Source: Cryptomeria japonica
Lineage: Eukaryota > Streptophyta > Pinopsida > Cupressales > Cupressaceae
DNA length: 64,000 bases
Assembly (NCBI RefSeq): GCF_030272615.1
Contig: NC_081414.1
Coordinates: 661,736,438-661,800,437, forward strand
Reading direction: 5' to 3'
Part shown: piece after piece, positions 10,880 through 23,065 of the stretch
How the letters are laid out: every line of letters begins with the position of its first letter
Numbering within the stretch: the stretch's first letter is position 1
Program-made: the position numbers and the translations under genes
Notes under the pieces: generated by a model
Database searches by the model: none
Told to the model about the DNA's origin: nothing
What the model saw: only the letters and a program-made list of their open reading frames with translations

Positions 10880-11480
10880 AGAGAAAACAAAATCTTACAC
10901 AAGATGCTTCATGCTTGAAACCAGACACAACATTCATATATGTCATATATGGGGTGCACATTCTTGAAATCATAACAAACAAAATCTTGCATGAGATGTC
11001 CTTGAAACTAGGCATATATTTGTCTTGCATGAGGCTATACATTCTCAAAACCAGAGCAAACAAACTCTTACACGAGATGTTCCCAATACCAGATACACAT
11101 TTGTATTTTCATTTAATGTCTTACATGGGGTTACACATTCTCAAAACTAGAGAAAACGAACTCTTACACGAGATGTTCCCAATATTAGGCACAAATTTTT
11201 CATTTTTATTTCATGTCTTACACACGTTGTTACATGCTCGAAACTCTTACTTGAGATGTTCTTGGTACTAGACACACATTTTCATTTGCATTTCATGCCC
11301 TACATATGTTACATATTCTTGAAACCATAGCAAACAAACTCTTACACGAGATGTTCCCAATACCAGACACACATTTGCATTTTCATTTCATATCTTACAC
11401 ATGTTATTGCATACTCGAAACCAGATAAAACAAACTCTTATACGAGATGCTTCATACTTGAAACCATACACCAGTTGCAC
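10880..11480. repeat. Tandem array, about 100-bp units, five to six copies
   Basis: Each unit contains CTTACACGAGATGTTCCCAA, then ACCAGACACACATTTGCATT, then TTACACATGTTATTACAT and TCGAAACCAGAGCAAACAAA, with substitutions. The ACGAGATGTTCCCAATA core is clear near 11072, 11168 and 11347. More diverged cores lie near 10990, 11253 and 11440. Unit lengths drift. It lies in the 3' non-coding part of the surrounding LTR element, upstream of the polypurine tract. Confidence 0.75.
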
Positions 11481-11990
11481 ACACAACATGATTGGTGGAA
11501 CTGGAAAAACACAAATAGACTATTTCTACTCTCCTCCTTTATATGGATCACCTAAAAAAACATAACTAGAATGTGAATACATGTGCCTCTCTTTTCTTCT
11601 TCTCGGGAGCTCATAAATTTTTCTATTTGTAGTTCATGGATGATGTGTGCTCTTGCAATTTTTATGTGATCACTTGGGTTCTTGAGATGTCATTTTTAAG
11701 AATGATATTAGTTGTTGAGACATTTTGATATCAAGGTCTCTTCGACTAGTTGACTTGAGGTCTTGTTTTTGGTTTTTAGATTTTGTGTGTTGTGTGCCTT
11801 TTTGTCTTTGTTTATCTTATTTTGTGTGCCCTTGCATACAATTGTGTGGGTTAAGATCCTAAGATTGGGGGAATAGTTCTTTGAAATTAGTGATATCTTA
11901 TCTCCTTGTGATTGCGCTCCTAATTTCTCCTCTCTTTCATCTTTTTTGCCTACTTTACCATGAGTATTTTCATAGGCTAATACTCCCATT
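11481..11990. other. Non-coding 3' end of LTR element interior
   Basis: T- and G-rich sequence with no gene. It ends in the purine-rich stretch AAAGTGGGGGCTAAA at 11991-12005, the likely polypurine tract for plus-strand priming. Confidence 0.45.
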
Positions 11991-12005
11991 AAAGTGGGGG
12001 CTAAA

Positions 12006-14438
12006 TGTAGTGTCGTAAATTATCACTAGGCCAATTCACACCTCATGTTTGTGCCACTACTTTATCATGTCCTATCCTCATCATCTTTTTGAGTTTGTTT
12101 GTGCCTATTCTATAGCTTTGAGGCCATTAACAACCTTTTGTGGGTCCTACCATGGGACACCCACCCTATTTTAACATTGTTTAGGCCTTGATTAGAGAGG
12201 GACCAGGGCATGGAGCACCTTGGTTTGGACCATGGCACCCCAAAATGTCATAGTCCCTCCTAATCTAACCCCAATTTAAAATGGAGAAGGTGCTATATAT
12301 CCCTGGTAACATTTGATCCTCGTGGCTCCACATGACCATTAAAGGTTGACCTAATTGGTAATTTACCTTGATGCCCATATATAAAAACATTTTGTCAATA
12401 TATTTTCATCTAAGCAACCCCCAACAATCTAAGCAATCAATTCTTATCACTTGTGCATTCGTGAAGCATCCACTATCAATCATTTTTAGAGATCTTCAAG
12501 GCTACATACTAATCATCTAGCATTGTGGAGCAAAGTCATATCAATTTACATGAAATCATGTGTGTGTGATTAGGGTTTTGTCAAGTTCATGCCATTTCAT
12601 ACAACACGCGATTACTGAAGAGGGTAAAATCTAAAGCCTAATGGTTAGTGCATGAACTGAGATAAAACATAAAATAATGCATTCAAATACACAAATAAAC
12701 CATTATACCTTAGTTCTTCACTTCTTCCTTTGATTGATCTTGATGAAGTAGAGGTGCCCTTGTTGCTCTACTTGATTTGCTCCTTGGATGAGGATTGTGG
12801 ATTTCTCTCCACACACAACAAGATTAAAAGATTTAGATTGGATTTGGATTGTGGTGGGTATGAATTAGATGAGAGCAGATTTAGCTTGGATGAGGGAAGA
12901 TTTGGGCATTATGAGGGTATAATAAAGGATTTGAGATTCAAATAGATAGCATGAGATTATAATGATAGTGGATCAAGGGATGAAATGGACAACATAAGAC
13001 TGTATGAAAAGTGGATGATTTGTGAGGAGAGAAGACTCCAATTTATAGATTGGAGGAGGTCAAAATTAAGGGCCAAGTTTGATTTTGGAATGAAGGGTTT
13101 AAATTGATTTGAGAGGGAGCACATGGATTGAGAGGACAAGGTGTGGAGACCAAGATATATTCATAAAGGAATTTCTTGTCTCCACACCTCTCAAGGTACA
13201 TGGGGAAGAGCTCCCAAGTACATTGGGAAGAGAAAAAGGAATATAAAATTCCTTGGGAGGAGGGAGGAGGAATTAAAAATTCCAAAATAAGAGGCTGTGT
13301 GGGAAGATAAATGGATAAAGGAATTAAAAATTCCTTGGGAAGAGGATGCATGGGGAGATTCAAAGAATTTGAATTTCTTTGAAAGGATCAAAGTGATTAG
13401 GGATGTGCAAATGATTAAGGGGATTGATTAGGTGGCTTAATGTGTGATTGGAGTGCAAGTGGGAAAGTTAGGAGGATGTGACATGAGGGAAAAAATGGTA
13501 ATCAGGCTTCTAGAAGAATTAATTAGGCTAAGTGAGGATTAGAAGAAGTGATTTGTAGGAATCGCATGACTTAAGTTAATTAATTAGAATTAATTAACTA
13601 AGAGGAATTTAGAAGAATTAATGATTGAGATGACTTTAGAAGAATGGGGAATAATTAATTCTGATAAATTAATTATGGGACTATAGTGATAAAATTAATT
13701 AAATTTGATTTAATTAATTTTAAGAGGAATAATGATAAACATAATTAAACAAATGAATTATGTAGAAGGGATTAAATTAATTAAATATTTAATTTAATTA
13801 ATTTTAGATGTCTACAATTACATTCAAAGAACAAAGCATCATCATCAACAATTGTATATTTGAGGTATATGTATCAAGCATTTATTTTAGTATTTGCATT
13901 ATTTCATTCAAGGTTGATTCCAAATCGGGGTTTAACATAGGAAAAATCCTATTCCGAACAATTTCCCCCTTCTTTCTATGTGTAGAAAATAGGTACAGAG
14001 TTGTGTTTGGGAGGATCGACAAGATTCATAGAGACAAACCAGTTCACCTTTTGACAACGAGAAATTTAGAGGATCAGGCTGAATTGGAGCAACATGATCC
14101 CAAAAAATCAGGCCGAACTTCTGGGAATAAATCTGAAACATCCTCTTTTTCCTAGCTCCAGGTTGACATTTTTGTATGATGATTGTAGCTCACTGTTTAT
14201 GCTCAATCTCTTTAATATTCTCCCATTTACCCTAATTTCAACATTTTCACAATTCAACTTAGAAAGAGGGAATCAAAACCCTAATCAAAAGCAAACCTAA
14301 TTTTTTTTTTTAGACTTTTCCCCAGAGGGATTAAGCTTAAATCTATTAGGCCCCTCCCTCTTTCAATGTTTTGGTCTCTCAAGAAAAATTAGCGGTTTTA
14401 TTACCTTAATTGGTGAAACCCTAATTTTCACTAAAACA
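12006..14438 (+). repeat. 3' LTR (long form) containing about 1.8 kb absent from the 5' LTR
   Basis: 12006-12345 and 14176-14438 match the 5' LTR in order; 12346-14175 has no counterpart there. That extra block is purine-rich on the + strand near 12780-13500 and rich in TTAATTAA near 13570-13805. It has a TATATAAAAA box near 12380 and no recognised coding sequence. It could be a nested insertion here or a deletion from the 5' LTR; I found no clear target-site duplication at its edges. Confidence 0.6.
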
Positions 14439-14634
14439 AGATGTTATATATTTAGAGTTCCATCAACATCCCCAAAACACTAGTTGATGGTGATCTTGAC
14501 CAAAATAGTAGTTGATGGTCCCAAGAAAAGGAATATTGTTGGAGCTTGACCAAATACCAAATGATTGTTTTGAGAAAAGGAAGACTGTTGGAGCCAAATG
14601 TTCTTGTAGTCCAACTTAATGTGTTGGACATTAT
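14439..14634. other. Short spacer between two LTR elements
   Basis: Contains imperfect repeats of AGTTGATGGT and GAGAAAAGGAA. No gene is seen. Confidence 0.4.
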
Positions 14635-16131
14635 TGTGAAGCTCTGATGCTAATAGTAAATAAGATGAGAGGGGGGGTGGGGGGGGGGTGAATCATACAA
14701 ACTTAATCTTCAATATATTCAACAGATTCAACCTCGATAGCTTATACTTCATAATACATAACCAAAACTATAAAACATTCAAACTTATGAACAGATAACA
14801 TCACAACACATATAACACTAGATTTAACGTGGAAACCCAAATAGGGAAAAACCACTGTGGGATTTCGGACCCACTAAGAAATATACCCTTCTAGAGTATG
14901 CTCGATTGAAAGAAAATCCTGTTAAAGATTACAAACACATTGCTAGATGTGACCCGGTTAAGGGATTTCCCTTAGACTTGTTAGAGTCTTGCACTTTGTT
15001 AGAAGTGACCTTGTCAAAGGATTTCAAACACTCATTTAGAATGTTACCTTGCTAGAGGGTTTACAAATAAGACTGTTAGGTCCACTCGGTTAAGAGATTT
15101 CCTGTCACTTACAAAATAAATAACAGTAATAAATATATCTGCAACTTCACATCTGAAATGCTAAAGTAAATTCTATTTGCTCAAAACAATATTGTCATAA
15201 GACTTATCTAGTCCCTTGTTGGACTTGCTGGGCTTCTCAATCTGTTCTTCAATCAGATCTTGAAGCTTCTGAGCTCGGTAAACATTCCTGTAGCATCACT
15301 GTGCATACATTTTCCCGCATGCATTGTTTATCAATAATTCCTTATTTATAAACAATTTCTAACCACTTAATCTCTTTGATCACATTTCCAATGATCAATA
15401 TTAGCCATCAGATCATTAAACTTGACTAGGCTCAATGTATTCTTCGATCTGAAAATGTTTTACCTCGCCTTGGAACTTGCATTCCTTCCTAGGAACTTGT
15501 GCTAGGTTGTTGCGGTTCAATCTGTGTTGTAGATCTTCCTCTTGATTTTTCATTGTCGTAGATTCTTAACAAACTTCTTGTGTGGCATACCAATCATTTA
15601 TTCATCTCCAGCTCATCAACATCCTTCATTAAATAATGCTTTTATCCATCCAATGCGATCTGTTATAACTGGGTTGTTACTCGGTTAATACTGAACTTCA
15701 CTTGGTAGACATTCTGCCTTCTTTAACCGATATCAGTAACCTTAGGGTTTATCGACGAGGTTCCTTGCTCGGTGACATAATACAGTATTAAACTTAAAAT
15801 CAACAACATGTGTAGGATATCAAAACAATCAAAACAACATGATCTTATCATTGTCTAACTCAGTAATAGTTTCCCATTGAATAACTTATTTCTCCCCTTT
15901 ATTATCACATTCTTCTGTGTCACTTCCCGACCTCTTAATACTCATCAAAACATACTTCTCAAGATATGGCAACATCACACTGAATCAGAAAATCAATTTC
16001 TTGACATCAATGACAAAATAATATTATTAAGACAGTAATCATCCTTCTTTAGTTATATCAATAATCTCCAACAACCTTCTCAATATCCTTATTGAAATGC
16101 CAACAATCTCCTTTCTATTGTAATGCCAACA
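14635..16131 (-). repeat. Copia 3' LTR
   Basis: Read on the + strand it starts TGTGAAGCTCTGATGC and ends TAATGCCAACA. A run of G residues (14671-14690) is longer than in the other LTR. It lacks a roughly 30-bp duplication (TACCTTAGGGTTTACCGACG) that the other LTR carries near 21889-21910. Confidence 0.95.
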
Positions 16132-16538
16132 ATCTCCCCCTTTGGCATTGATGGCAAAACCAACTTGATTTGTTCCAACTGATTCGGATTCAGATTGTTG
16201 TTAGACTTTTCCTGTTATCCTTGAGTTGTCTCCTGAAGTCTTCTCCTCCTGTCATTAGTCTGCTGTTATCTTCTCCATTTAGTCTAACTTCTCCATTTAG
16301 TCTTCTCCCCCTTTGACAACAATGCCAAAAAGAAAAAAACTAATTCATGATTTCTTCCTTTGTGAAGTAATTTCCTTGTTGTGTTACACATATATCATCT
16401 CAGTCTCGGTCAGAGCAACTTGTCTCTAATCACTATTTCCTGCACACCTTTAGAAAACCTCCTAAAGTGCGTAAATCAACATCAATCCACAAATAATATT
16501 CGATGGAGTCATCGAATTGATGCTTTCACCAAACTTTT

Positions 16539-19500
16539 TTAGTGAGTAGAAGATAGGCGTAGGACCCCTAACTTGCTTCTGAGATACTCAAAAGTGTCCC
16601 TTGGCAGTGGCTTTGTGAAGATGTCTGCAATTTGCTCCTTTGAACTAATATATTCCAGCACAACTTTCTTCTCTGAGATAATGATACTTTATAGAGATAT
16701 GCTTTGTCTTAGAGTGCATTACCGAATTCTTTGAAATGTTAATGACACTAGTATTATCACAGAATATAGTTACTGGCTCGGTAACTTTCTCATTTATACC
16801 TTCCAACAGTTGCTTGATCCATGCTATATTGGTACAATTCAATGCTGCAGTGACATATTCAGCTTCGGCTGTTGATTGTGAAATGCATCCTTGTTTCTTG
16901 CTAAGCCAACTTACTAGTCTATCTCCCAAGAAGAAAGCTCCACCACTTGTGCTTTTCCTGTCATCAATGTTTCCTGCCCAATCAGCATCAGTATAAAATT
17001 TTAAATCAAAATCATTCTTTTCATATACTAAGCCATAATCTTCAGTGCCTCTCAGGTATCTGAAAATTCTCTTGATTGCTGTCATATGGGTTTCTTTGGG
17101 ATTTGCAAAAAATCTTGCAACTATTCCTACTGCATGTGCTATATCTGGCCTGCTGTGAACAACATATTGCAACTTTCCAATCATAGATCGGTAAAGTGTC
17201 TCATCAACAGATGCAGATTCATCATTCTTTGATAGTTTACAATTAGTAGTCATAGGAGTACTTACAGGTTTAGAATCCTCCATTCCAAATTTCTTCAAGA
17301 TTTCCTTTATGTACTTAGATTGAGTAATGAAAATCTCATCTTTCATTTGCAGTATTTGTAAACCTATAAATACTTTATCTCACCGATTAATGACATCTCA
17401 AATTCTTTGCACATTTCATTTCCAAAGTTCTTACATAGAGAATTATTTCCACAAAAAATAATATCATCAACAAATATGGCTGAGATCAGTATTCCATTGT
17501 CCTCATCATTCTTCATGTACATATTGTTGTTTTCACTTGTCCTTATAAATCCAATCTTGATTAAGTAAGAGTGCAGTCTCTCATACCATGCTCTAGGTGC
17601 TTGTTTCAAACCATATAAAGCTTTGTTTAATTTACATACCTGATCTTTACTCTTGTCTTCAACAAATCCTTCAGGCTGTTCAATATAAACTTCTTCTTCT
17701 AGTATACCATTCAAAAATGCAGATTTAACAGCCATTTGATATACCTTGAAATTTTTGAAAGCAGCATATGCCAACAATGTTCTTACTCCCTCAAGTCTAG
17801 CCACAGGTGCAAAAGTCTCACCATAATCTATTCCTTCTTCTTGAGCATAACCTTTGCAAACTAGTCTTGATTTGTTCCGAATGACCTCACCTTTTTCATT
17901 TAGCTTGTTTCTAAAAATCCACCTTGTACCAATTACATTTTTGTCCTTCGGTCTTGGGACCAATGTCCATGTTTCATTCTTCTTGATTTGATCAATCTCT
18001 TCTGTCATAGAATTTACCCAATCTTCATTGTTAAATGCCTCTTTTACTATTCTCGGTTCAAATTCAAATATCAGACATGTGTTCTGTCTCAGTTTGTTCC
18101 TTGTCATCACTGGATCATCTTTATCTCTTATAATCTGATTTGATGCATGATTTCTTCTGACATATTTGGCTAATATGGGCTTGGTAGGCTCTGTATGATC
18201 TTCTTCATCACTCGGTAACTGGATATTATCTTCATTTTCTTCAACAACTTTCTCGGTAGGACTTCTCGGTTGAACATAAACAAATTCTTCATAATTTTCT
18301 GGTTCTTTGGAATTTCCAACATCATTTCTTTCTACAAATTCATCAATTTTCACATTTGCACTTTCTACTATTTTGTTAGATGATTTGATCAAACATTTAA
18401 ATGCTTTACTTCTAGAAGAATAACCAAGAAATGATCCTTCCTCGCTTTTCTGATCAAACTTTCCATTTCTGTCATCTTTGTGAACATAACATCTACTTCC
18501 AAAGATTTTAAAATAACTTACATTAGGTTTCTTGTCATACCAGATTTCATATGGTGTCTTCATAGTTCCTTTCTTCAGTTGTACTTAGTTCAGGGTGTAA
18601 ACTGCAGTGCTGATAGCTTCTCTCCAAAATGTTTGAGGTACCCTCTTTTCTACCATCAGGGTTCTGGCACAATCTACAATTGATCTATTTCTTCTCTCAG
18701 CTATCCCATTTTGTTGAGGTGTTCTCGGTGTAGACACTTGCCTTTTTATACCATGATCATTGCAGAATAAGTTAAATTCATCAGAAGTGAACTCTCCTCC
18801 TCTATCAGATCTAAGACATTTCAGCTGTCTTCCTGTTTCATTTTCAACTCTTGCCTTGTACCATTTAAACATTTGAAAAGCTTCTGATTTTTCTGTTAAA
18901 AACATAACTGACATCATCCTTGAGTAATCATCCACAAATAATATGAAGAATTTGTCACCATAATAACTTTGAACTTTCATGGGACCACAAAGATCAATGT
19001 GTACTAGATCTAAAATTCCTTTAGAAGTGTAGGACTTACTTGTAAAGCTTGATCTTGTCATCTTACCCATCTGGCATCCTCAGCACATAGCATTCTCAGG
19101 TTTTTCCAGGCTCGGTAGACCTCTTACTCGGTGCTTCTTACTTATTTTGATCAGATTATCAAAATTTACATGAGAAAACCTTTTATGCCATAACCAGGTA
19201 TCTTCTATTTTTGCATATAGACATTTATTCTGAGTTGAGTCAAGATGAAATGTATTACCTTTTGTTTGTGTCCCGGTAGCAGCCAACTTTCCATGTTTGT
19301 CATGAACTTTGACACATCCCTTTTGGAATTCTATTCGGTATCCTGTATTGTTTAGCTGTGCTACACTCAAAAAATTGTATTTCAAACCTTCAACCCAGTA
19401 TACATCATCACATTTAGCATTGTCAAGAAGTGTTATAGATCCTTTACCTTTCACCAGACACGGTGCATCATTACCAAATCTTACATATCCTCCATCATAG

Positions 19501-20708
19501 TCTTCTAATTTAACAAACTTGTGTTTATCACCTGTCATGTGATGTGAGCATCCACTGTCTATGATCCAAGAATCATTATTATTTATGTGAGATATTAGGG
19601 CTTTTTCTTCATACCTTTCTTCATCTGATCCATCTTTAATAGCCACATAAACAACTTCCTCTGTATCAGTTTCATCAGATTTATCATAGTTGGATTCCTC
19701 ATCAGCTACTAGGCATGTCTTTTTGTCTCTCCTTCTGAAGTCTCGGTGTCCTCTGTATTGGTTGTCTTTCTTCCTGTTATCTCGGTATTCTCTCTTTTCA
19801 CTAGATTCTTTGTCAGGGCAATTAGAAGCCATATGTCCTATTTTATCACAATTGAAACATTTTAAAGGTAGCTTTCCTTTATACTTACCTTTGCGTCTTG
19901 GTAACCTTTTGGCCAATAGTGCTTCAAACTCTTCTTGCTTTTTGATTTCCTCATACAGTTTGTGTACTTCTTCCATGTTTTTACGAAATCTCTCACTTGC
20001 TCCACTGTGATTTCCTTCAGAATACTTATTCATTCTATCATTATAGTCATCAGATTCACCAATATGAAAAGAACTGAAAGCAGATTCTACTTTATTTACC
20101 GAAGACCCACTGTTATCAAAATTACTTAACTCAAATGCATGTAGCTTACCGATAGTGGCATCCAAAGAGACTGGCATGTTTGGTACAAACCTTAATTCAT
20201 TGATTGCAGAGACTCGAATGTCATAAGCAGGTAGAAGGGTTCTGAACAACTTACTTGTTACATCCTTTTCTTCAATAGTTCCTCATGCTCCTTTAATTTG
20301 ATTGACAATTTCCTTTAACCTTGTACTGTATTGTGTTATGTTCTCACCTTCATTCATTCTCATGGATTCATGTTGTCCTCTTAGGCTATCTACTTTTTCT
20401 CTTTGAACATGTTCATCACCGCCATACACAGATATGAGCTTGGTCCACATCGCTTTTGCATCATTACAACCTTCTAGATCATTAAACTCTGAGTCGGTCA
20501 ATGCTGATGTTATTTCAATCATAGCTTGAATATGTTCTTGCTTTGACTTTATCTCTTCCAAGGTCATCGGGTTGGTGCTAGGTGGTATGCAATCATTCTC
20601 CAAATAATATGTTGCATATTCTCCAATTCTTGATAAGTGTAGCTTCATCCTTTTCTGCCATGTGGAGAAACTTGACTTGTTCAGCTTTGGTGCATCCCTT
20701 TTATACAT
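16539..20708 (-). pseudogene. Copia gag-pol polyprotein, disabled
   Basis: Order on the minus strand: gag from ATG at 20708; CCHC zinc knuckle CFNCDKIGHMASNC; protease WIIDSGCSHHMTG; integrase with HKRFSH, DLCGPM, RSDRGGEF and PQQNGIAERRN; reverse transcriptase with RLVCKGYAQ and FVDDI; RNase H with DADWAG, STAEAEY and KTKHI; and ADIFTKPL near the end at 16539. The first part is one frame interrupted by TGA at 20283, TGA at 19080 and TAA at 18585. Frameshifts lie near 17360 (GEIKYL) and 16660 (HYLRE). The usual [11 protein letters not shown] reads [11 protein letters not shown], so a catalytic aspartate of the reverse transcriptase is lost. Gag would form the particle, and pol would copy and integrate the RNA, but this copy cannot do so alone. 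Confidence 0.95.
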
Positions 20709-20758
20709 CTTCGGATCTTTGCCTCAAGTACCTTTAAAATTTTATTCTGGAGTCCAGT

Positions 20759-20770
20759 GCTCTAATACCA
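20759..20770 (-). other. Copia primer-binding site (initiator tRNA-Met)
   Basis: TGGTATTAGAGC on the minus strand, two bases inside the 5' LTR edge. It differs from TGGTATCAGAGC at one position. Confidence 0.85.
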
Positions 20771-20772
20771 AT

Positions 20773-22283
20773 TGTGAAGCTCTGATGCTAATAGTAAATA
20801 AGATGAGAGGGGGGGGGTGAATCATACAAACTTAATATTCAATATATTCAACAGATTCAACCTCGGTAGCTTATACTTTAGAATACATAACCAAAACTGT
20901 AAAACATTCAAACTTATGAACAGATAACATCACAACACATATAACACCAGATTTAACATGGAAACCCAAATAGGGAAAAACCACTGTGGGATTTCAGACC
21001 CACTAAGAAATATACCCTTCTAGAGTATGCTCGGTTAAAAGAAAATCCTATTAAAGATTACAAACACATTGCTAGATGTGACCCGGTTAAGGGATTTCCC
21101 TCAGACTTGTTAGAGTCTTGCACTTTGTTAGAAGTGACCTTGTTAAAGGATTTAAAACACTCATTTAGAATGTTACCTTGCTAGAGGGTTTACAAATAAG
21201 ACTGTTAGGTCCACTCGGTTAAGAGATTTCCTGTCACTTACAAAATAAATAACAGTAATAAATATATCTGCAACTTCACATCTGAAATGCTAAAGCAGAT
21301 TCTATTTTCTCAAAACAATCTTGTCATAAGACTTATCTAGTCCCTTGTTGGACTTGCTGGGCTTCTCAATCTGTTCTTTAATCATATCTTCAAGCTTCCG
21401 AGCTCGGTAAACATTCCTGTAGCATCACTGTGCATACATTTTCCCACATGCATTGTTTATCAATAATTCCTTATTTATAAACAATTTCTAACCACTTAAT
21501 CTCTTTGATCACATTTCCCATGATCAATATTAGCCATCAGATCATTAAACTTGACTAGGCTCAATGTATTCTTCGATCGGAAAACGTTTTACCTTGCCTT
21601 GGAACTTGCATTCCTTCCTAGGAACTTGTGCTAGGTTATTGCGTTTTAATCTGTGTTGTAGATCTTCCTCTTGATTTTTCATTGCCGTAGATTCTTAACA
21701 AACTTCTTGTGCGACATACCAATCATTTATTCATCTCCAGCTCATCAACATCCTTCATTAAATAATGCTTTTATCCATCGAATGCGATCTATTATAACTT
21801 GGTTGTTACTCGGTTAATACTGAACTTCGCTCAGTAGACATTTTGCCTTCTTTAACCAATATCGATAACCTTAGGGTTTATCGACTAGGTACCTTAGGGT
21901 TTACCGACGAGGTTCCTTGCTCGGTGACATAATATAGTATTAAACTTAAAATCAACAACATGTGTAGGATATCAAAACAATCAAAACAACATGATCTCAT
22001 CATTGTCTAACTCAGTAATAGTTGCCCATTGAATAACTTATTTCTCCCCTTTATTATCACATTCTTCTGTGTCACTTATCGACCTCTTAATACTCATCAA
22101 AACATAATTCTCAAGATATTGCAACATCATACTGAATCAGAAAATCAATTTCTTGACATCAATGACAAAGTAATATTATTAAGACAATAATCATCCTTCT
22201 TTATTTATATCAATAATCTCCAACAACCTTCTCAATATCCTTATTGAAATCCCAACAATCTCCTTTCTATTGTAATGCCAACA
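20773..22283 (-). repeat. Copia 5' LTR
   Basis: Matches 14635-16131 along its length and begins TGTGAAGCTC next to the primer-binding site. It carries a short internal duplication around TTAGGGTTTATCGAC / TTAGGGTTTACCGAC (21862-21907). Confidence 0.95.
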
Positions 22284-23065
22284 ATTATGACAACATTAGC
22301 TAAATGGTCTTGTCATTAAGCCCGTTTAGCTATTGTAGACCATTCAACTATTGTTGTGATAGAAAACTTGCTCTGCCAATCTTTGTGCAAGATCAATCCA
22401 TCAAAAAAGGAAAGGATGATACAAAAAAAAAATTATACTAGTAGAAAAAGTACTACCACCATCCTCGAACAGGATCAAACCATTAGGAAATAAAAGGATG
22501 GAATTATAAAGGATGAAGAAAAGAAAGGGAACCTTCAAAAGTGTGTATCAATTCCAAAGTTCTTATTTGAGGGCCTCTCTCTTGTCTTATTCATCCTATC
22601 CTAAGTCTAAATAGAAGTGATCTTTATTTTTCTCTAAAACTACATAATTGGAGGCAAGATAATTTATAGTACAACCAATAATGTCTACATCATCCTTATA
22701 CTTATTAACCTAAGAAAACACTTATAAGAACTAATAAATGAGAACACTACATTTAAAACTCACCATCTCTCATGAATCTTTATAGAAAAATTCTATGGTT
22801 GACAAAGTACGCCATCATTAAGTAAAGGTGACAATTACATATTAAAAATATATTTGATGTGGATTCTGTAGAGCCTTGAAAATTGGAAATGACAACAATC
22901 ACCTTGAAAATATACAATCAGTCATGTACAATCAACATCATCAATCACCTTAAAGCTATACAATCAAGATTAGTCGTGTACGATCAACATCACAAGAACT
23001 AAGGATAACATTATAATAACAAAATAATAAATAGTTACCCTTAACAAGAACTAAGGATAACATTA
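22284..23065. other. Spacer between Copia and Gypsy, with one half of a diverged direct repeat
   Basis: No gene is seen. Bases about 22555-22955 resemble about 31690-32130 on the far side of the Gypsy in the same orientation. Shared segments include GAGGGCCTCTCTC / GAGAGCCTCTCTC, TCTCTAAAACT / CCTCTAAAACT, TCATTAAGTAAAGG / TCATTAAATAAAGG and GTACAATCAACATC in both. Confidence 0.5.

Larger units (their letters stand above)
6673..14438 (+). mobile_element. Degenerate LTR retrotransposon with unequal LTRs, TSD AGATG
   Basis: The direct repeats at 6673-7271 and 12006-14438 both start TGTAG and end in AAAACA. The flanks 6668-6672 and 14439-14443 are both AGATG, a perfect 5-bp target-site duplication. 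A polypurine run, AAAGTGGGGGCTAAA, lies immediately left of the second repeat, which sets the + orientation. The interior lacks integrase and reverse transcriptase motifs. It keeps a G-patch remnant and tandem repeats between the coding relic and the 3' LTR, an arrangement seen in some Tat/Ogre-like Gypsy elements. The right LTR carries about 1.8 kb absent from the left one. Confidence 0.75.
14635..22283 (-). mobile_element. Full-length Ty1/copia retrotransposon, TSD ATTAT
   Basis: LTRs at 14635-16131 and 20773-22283 enclose a minus-strand gag-pol. Both flanks (14630-14634 and 22284-22288) are ATTAT. The 5' LTR is the right-hand one: GCTCTAATACCA at 20759-20770 is the complement of TGGTATTAGAGC, a one-mismatch initiator tRNA-Met primer site. 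The polypurine tract AAAGGGGGAGAT (minus strand, 16132-16143) borders the left LTR. In a 310-base stretch the LTRs differ at about 14 positions, mostly transitions, so insertion is not recent. Integrase precedes reverse transcriptase, the Copia order. Confidence 0.96.

Noticed and set aside
10880-11480. Possible CRISPR array because of regular repeats
   Set aside because: Units are about 100 bp, diverged and contiguous without unique spacers, in a plant retroelement.
13043-13391. Two overlapping minus-strand frames rich in Pro, Ser and Leu
   Set aside because: They are antisense of a purine-rich stretch in the long LTR and have no coding signature.
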